From: BS750m-G4 sp964472195
GTDB taxonomy: Bacteria; Bacteroidota; Ignavibacteria; Tepidaquicellales; Tepidaquicellaceae
Length of the DNA: 7,697 nucleotides
Assembly: GCA_964472195.1 (NCBI GenBank)
Contig: CAYYJH010000110.1
Span: forward strand, 1 to 7,697
Direction: 5' to 3'
The position numbers and the translations under genes were made by a program. Numbering within the stretch: the stretch's first letter is position 1; each line of letters starts with the position of its first letter. Positions 6,218 through 7,697 of this stretch are shown piece after piece. Below the pieces are notes generated by a model. That model searched no databases. It had not been told where the DNA came from and saw nothing but the letters and a program-made list of their open reading frames with translations.

Positions 6218-7234
6218 ATGCGGCTTTTGATTTTAGGGGGAACAAGATTCATTGGTCCTTACATTGTTCGGCGTCTTTCTGATATTGGTTGTGAGATTAC
6301 ACTATTTCACCGCAGCAAAACAGAAATCGATCTGCCGAATGGAATTGAGCAAATTTTAGGTGACAGGCAAAATCTATTTAACTTCTCAGACCAATTGAAA
6401 AAACTTGAACCGCATCTTGTTTTAGATATGTTTCCTATAACAGAACAAGATGCTCAGGTTGTAACAAATTTATTCAAGAGCAGCGCAAAACGAATCGTTG
6501 CCATCAGCAGTCAGGATGTATATCGTGCATATGGTAAATTAATTGGGATTGAAGACTGCCCGACCATACCAGTACCCCTCAATGAAGATTCGCCGTTGAG
6601 AAATAAAATATATCCATACAGAGAGAATGTAAAAGAAGATAATAGACTTTATAATTATGATAAAATCCTTGTAGAAAGAGTTTATATGAACGAACCAGAA
6701 CTCCCCTGCACAGTTTTACGTTTACCGATGGTCTATGGTCCGGGAGATTATCAGCACCGATTATTTCCTTACTTGAAGCGTATGGATGATAACCGTCCTG
6801 CTATTTTGTTAGAACAGGGAATGGCTCAGTGGTGCTGTTCAAGGGGATATGTTGAAGACATTGCTAATGCTGTAGTGCTCGCTATTGAAAAAGAGGTTTC
6901 TGCTGATGAGATTTATAATGTTAGTGAAAAAGAAATACAATCCGAAGCAGAGTGGATAAAGACATTAGCGAAAGCTGCTGACTGGGATGGAAAAATTATC
7001 GTTGTTCCTAAAGTACAGTCTCCTGCTTTTTTAAACCCGGGTATTGACACTACCCAACATCTTACAGTTGATACTACAAAGATACGAAACGAACTGGGAT
7101 ACAAAGAGTACATTTCGCAAGATGAGGCTCTACGGAGAACTGTAGAGTGGGAACGCGCACACCCGCCAGATAAAGTCGATACAAAGATGTTTGATTATAA
7201 AGAAGAAGATAATCTTTTAGAACAATTGGGATAG
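6218..7234 (+). CDS. NAD-dependent epimerase/dehydratase, extended SDR family
   Basis: The 338-residue protein has the normal extended-SDR length. The glycine motif GGTRFIG (7-13) sits right after the first strand, so the ATG at 6218 is the natural start although no Shine-Dalgarno is visible. LFHRS (29-33) and LGDR (47-50) follow as the second strand and nucleotide-binding loop. AISSQDVY (95-102) supplies the active-site serine region, and Tyr145 with Lys149 (YNYDK) form the catalytic YxxxK. Downstream, RLPMVYGPGD (168-177) and SRGYVEDIANA (208-218) are typical substrate-domain motifs. GGTRFIG with HR and GDR is the pattern of the SDR branch near the plastid CSP41 proteins, most of whose bacterial members have no known substrate. 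Family enzymes act on nucleotide sugars or related compounds with bound NAD(P), in the cytoplasm. The gene follows the unknown protein by 80 bases, so co-transcription is possible. Confidence 0.9.
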   Translation: MRLLILGGTRFIGPYIVRRLSDIGCEITLFHRSKTEIDLPNGIEQILGDRQNLFNFSDQLKKLEPHLVLDMFPITEQDAQVVTNLFKSSAKRIVAISSQDVYRAYGKLIGIEDCPTIPVPLNEDSPLRNKIYPYRENVKEDNRLYNYDKILVERVYMNEPELPCTVLRLPMVYGPGDYQHRLFPYLKRMDDNRPAILLEQGMAQWCCSRGYVEDIANAVVLAIEKEVSADEIYNVSEKEIQSEAEWIKTLAKAADWDGKIIVVPKVQSPAFLNPGIDTTQHLTVDTTKIRNELGYKEYISQDEALRRTVEWERAHPPDKVDTKMFDYKEEDNLLEQLG

Positions 7235-7452
7235 CGTAACTGTCAAAATATGTTTTTAATATCTGTCATCGATGTTATAAAAAATATTGGAAGAGCTTGT
7301 TTCTCAATTGAAACTTTGACTAAATATTCTGACATTTAACAAAACAAATGAAATAACTCCCGTCACCTAGGTAATAGCTTCATAATAGATGTTTAATATT
7401 GACCGACTTAAGTATTAGTTATTCCAAGAAGAAATAGTTTTTAACACTCGGT

Positions 7453-7474
7453 TAAATAAATATGAATTTATTTA
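7453..7474. repeat. AT-only 9-base inverted repeat
   Basis: TAAATAAAT (7453-7461) and ATTTATTTA (7466-7474) are perfect reverse complements around the loop ATGA. With no GC in the stem it would be a weak RNA hairpin. It may be a protein site, or just the outcome of base composition. Confidence 0.4.
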
Positions 7475-7538
7475 CTTGCAATAGACTACCAAATTAATGT
7501 CTCAATACTTTTTCATAAAATCATTAACCACAAATCCT

Positions 7539-7584
7539 GGTACATACATTTTGTATGTTTGTGTTAGCATAAAATGTAAGTACC
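7539..7584. promoter_or_regulatory. Long imperfect inverted repeat (operator or leader stem-loop) before the last gene
   Basis: GGTACATACATTTT (7539-7552) and AAAATGTAAGTACC (7571-7584) pair at 13 of 14 positions around an 18-base centre. The left arm can instead pair locally: ACATACA (7542-7548) with TGTATGT (7552-7558), perfect over seven bases. The two foldings therefore exclude each other. The centre contains TATGTTTG (7554-7561), a match to the Bacteroidota -7 element TAnnTTTG, though no TTTG-type upstream element is placed correctly. It ends 17 bases before the Shine-Dalgarno of the next gene. It could be an operator around a promoter or a switchable RNA leader; the sequence alone does not decide. 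Confidence 0.55.
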
Positions 7585-7601
7585 TCTTTAATTAATTTAA
7601 G

Positions 7602-7608
7602 AAAGGAG
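7602..7608 (+). promoter_or_regulatory. Shine-Dalgarno sequence of the last gene
   Basis: AAAGGAG ends nine bases before the ATG at 7618. It is the main reason for calling a gene in the short piece of coding sequence before the window ends. Confidence 0.7.
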
Positions 7609-7617
7609 AATACGATT

Positions 7618-7697
7618 ATGAATATTCAACTAATAATTCTCTTTAGAAAGTACTTTGTTTATTTTGTGTTTATACTTTTTTGGTTTTTATTTTTAAA
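7618..7697 (+). CDS. N-terminus of a membrane or secreted protein, cut by the right edge
   Basis: Only 26 codons are visible, open to the end of the window. They begin MNIQLIILFRKYFVYFVFIL and continue as an almost wholly hydrophobic, Phe-rich stretch with a small basic patch (Arg10, Lys11). That fits a signal peptide or a first membrane segment; no lipobox is reached. A good Shine-Dalgarno (7602-7608) at proper spacing and the structured region upstream argue that this is a real gene rather than AT-rich noise. Nothing can be said about its function. Because the preceding gap is 383 bases and carries a possible promoter, it probably begins its own transcript. Confidence 0.55.
   Translation, partial: MNIQLIILFRKYFVYFVFILFWFLFL

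Larger units (their letters stand above)
7235..7617. other. Long intergenic gap with several inverted repeats
   Basis: This 383-base stretch has no supported gene. It holds GTTTC/GAAAC (7299-7314, 6-base loop), too short for a confident terminator but in a plausible place after the SDR gene, and the palindrome ACCTAGGT (7365-7372). It also holds a 9-base AT-only hairpin (7453-7474) and the long imperfect inverted repeat at 7539-7584 in front of the last gene. The length and structure suggest the regulatory region of that gene. Confidence 0.5.

Noticed and set aside
7365..7372. ACCTAGGT palindrome
   Set aside because: An isolated eight-base palindrome in a long gap, with no second copy and no nearby promoter.

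Overview
The window is AT-rich and every gene I can support lies on the + strand. Nothing in it is diagnostic for a lineage. Three things together make an uncultured, environmental bacterium of the Bacteroidota/Ignavibacteriota (FCB) neighbourhood a reasonable guess: very AT-rich intergenic DNA, several genes with no visible Shine-Dalgarno sequence, and a possible TAnnTTTG promoter element. This is inference only. I see no tRNA, rRNA, CRISPR array, insertion sequence or phage gene.

Layout, left to right. (1) The C-terminal bulk of a ferredoxin-NADP-reductase-like FAD/NAD(P)H oxidoreductase, cut by the left edge. (2) A small lipoprotein followed 12 bases later by a DinB-fold protein, probably one transcript. 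(3) The core of the window: a divergent thiolase and, two bases after its stop codon, a 694-residue protein that joins an N-terminal 3-hydroxyacyl-CoA dehydrogenase to a C-terminal enoyl-CoA hydratase/crotonase. Both genes have strong Shine-Dalgarno sequences. A candidate terminator follows. (4) A 246-residue protein of unknown function, possibly of the SRPBCC/START fold, with an uncertain start. (5) An extended-SDR NAD-dependent epimerase/dehydratase. (6) A 383-base gap holding a striking inverted repeat (13 of 14 positions paired), which leads to the first 26 codons of a membrane or secreted protein that runs off the right edge.

How the genes fit together. The thiolase and the fusion protein supply three consecutive beta-oxidation steps: hydration of an enoyl-CoA, oxidation of the 3-hydroxyacyl-CoA, and thiolytic cleavage of the 3-ketoacyl-CoA. 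Run backwards, they would condense and reduce. The key catalytic residues are visible with family-typical spacing, but both proteins are divergent, so a non-standard acyl-CoA substrate is plausible. No acyl-CoA ligase, acyl-CoA dehydrogenase or electron-transfer flavoprotein is in view, so the pathway's entry and direction cannot be read here. The flanking oxidoreductase, DinB protein, SRPBCC-like protein and SDR have no demonstrated link to it.

The observations most worth following are the reversed domain order and altered residues of the fusion protein, the His-for-Asn change in the thiolase, and the leader inverted repeat near the right edge.
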